From: Candidatus Uhrbacteria bacterium
GTDB lineage: Bacteria > Patescibacteriota > Patescibacteriia > UBA9934 > UBA11717
DNA: 15,039 nucleotides
Assembly: GCA_018701105.1 (NCBI GenBank)
Contig: JABIWD010000020.1
Location: 1 to 15,039 of the forward strand
Reading direction: 5' to 3'
Positions within the stretch are counted from its first letter, which is position 1; the number at the start of each line of letters is the position of its first letter. Position numbers and translations under genes: made by a program. This document shows positions 14,574-15,039 of the stretch, in pieces. Under the pieces are notes generated by a model, which made no database searches, was not told where the DNA came from, and was given only the letters and a program-made list of their open reading frames with translations.

Positions 14574-15039
14574 CTACAAACTGTACGTCAGTAGGCTCAT
14601 AACTGCAAGAACAATAGCTAAAATAAGCACTATCATCCCGATTGTAGTCAATATGGGCAAAGCGAGCGACAAAGACAGCATTAATAGCACTACTCCGAGG
14701 CTCTGAGCGAACATCTTGCTTTTTCCCCAGTAATTCGCCGTCACAATCTTACCTTCATGCTTCTTACTCACGCCCCCCATCACAATAGCGAGCTCAAAGA
14801 AGATCAAAGCCAATGTAAGCCACCATCCAACAGCGGTCGTTACAACAATCACAGCTGCTAACGAGATCAGGACCTTGTCGGCGATAGGATCAAATACTGT
14901 TCCCCATTCGGTAACTCGTTTTCTTACACGAGCCAACGATCCATCGATCACATCCGTAAATGCCACAAAAATAAAAAACGGGATAGCCCATGCATATGCT
15001 TCTATGGCTATCCCCCACACTGCAAATGGGGTCAACAAA
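14574..15039 (-). CDS. CDP-alcohol phosphatidyltransferase, PgsA-like (5' end beyond the window)
   Basis: The visible 154 residues contain a complete CDP-alcohol phosphotransferase motif, D-x2-D-G-x2-A-R-x8-G-x3-D-x3-D: Asp29, Asp32, Gly33, Ala36, Arg37, Gly46, Asp50, Asp54, numbered from the first complete codon. Several hydrophobic helices follow (about 57-80, 110-127, 130-152). Such enzymes swap CMP on a CDP-lipid for an alcohol in the inner membrane. The most common is phosphatidylglycerophosphate synthase (PgsA), which fits the size and layout but is not proven. The sequence begins LLTPFAVWGI, a segment that normally lies some 15-20 residues into the protein, so the true start is expected shortly beyond the right edge; the TTG codons at the edge are not starts. 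No terminator separates it from the GT-C gene. Confidence 0.85.
   Translation of the reverse strand, partial: LLTPFAVWGIAIEAYAWAIPFFIFVAFTDVIDGSLARVRKRVTEWGTVFDPIADKVLISLAAVIVVTTAVGWWLTLALIFFELAIVMGGVSKKHEGKIVTANYWGKSKMFAQSLGVVLLMLSLSLALPILTTIGMIVLILAIVLAVMSLLTYSL

Noticed and set aside
1..15039. Recoding of UGA, as in Absconditabacteria or Gracilibacteria
   Set aside because: UGA ends at least six genes here (stops at 502, 4666, 5468, 7259, 8350, 12890), several within ATGA or GTGA overlaps, so it works as a stop.
1..15039. CRISPR arrays, tRNA or rRNA genes, insertion sequences, defence or phage genes
   Set aside because: No regularly spaced repeats, cloverleaf-like segments, transposase or phage motifs were seen. 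Nearly all of the sequence is taken up by the genes listed, and no gap exceeds 115 bp.

Overview
The window reads as a chromosomal segment from a gene-dense, streamlined bacterium with a diderm-independent surface-glycan locus. A member of the Patescibacteria (Candidate Phyla Radiation) is my best guess. This is inferred from the nearly gap-free packing, very small intergenic spaces, few Shine-Dalgarno sites, arrays of COG1216-type family-2 glycosyltransferases and a membrane-anchored PEGA plus beta-propeller protein. It is not proven by any marker gene. UGA is used as an ordinary stop at least six times, so the UGA-glycine lineages (Absconditabacteria, Gracilibacteria) do not fit. No tRNA, rRNA, CRISPR array, insertion sequence or phage gene was seen.

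Left part (1-3573): a minus-strand run encodes an S41/CtpA-type membrane-anchored protease, a Nudix hydrolase and an EI24/CysZ-like membrane protein that runs off the left edge. It is probably driven by an extended -10 promoter at 2282-2290. Facing the other way is a plus-strand gene for a single-pass membrane protein with a PEGA domain and a beta-propeller-like C-terminal part. It ends in a strong bidirectional hairpin terminator (3538-3573) shared with the operon that converges on it.

Centre (3572-10760): one long minus-strand operon reads rmlB-rmlC-rmlD-rmlA, followed by four GT2 glycosyltransferases. The rml genes make dTDP-L-rhamnose from glucose-1-phosphate. The four transferases presumably use it, and other nucleotide sugars, to build a rhamnose-containing surface glycan. 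Every junction is a 1-2 bp gap or an overlap of 4 or 20 bp, so translation is likely coupled throughout. A candidate promoter lies only a few bases ahead of rmlB. No flippase, polymerase or ABC exporter gene is in the window.

Right part (10802-15039): a second minus-strand run encodes a CDP-alcohol phosphatidyltransferase (PgsA-like, cut by the right edge), a multi-spanning GT-C/GT39-like membrane glycosyltransferase, an unrecognised 494-residue anchored extracytoplasmic protein, a 61-residue two-helix membrane protein and a HIT-family nucleotide hydrolase. The GT-C enzyme, the unknown 494-residue protein and the 61-residue protein are tightly coupled and form the most plausible undescribed module here.
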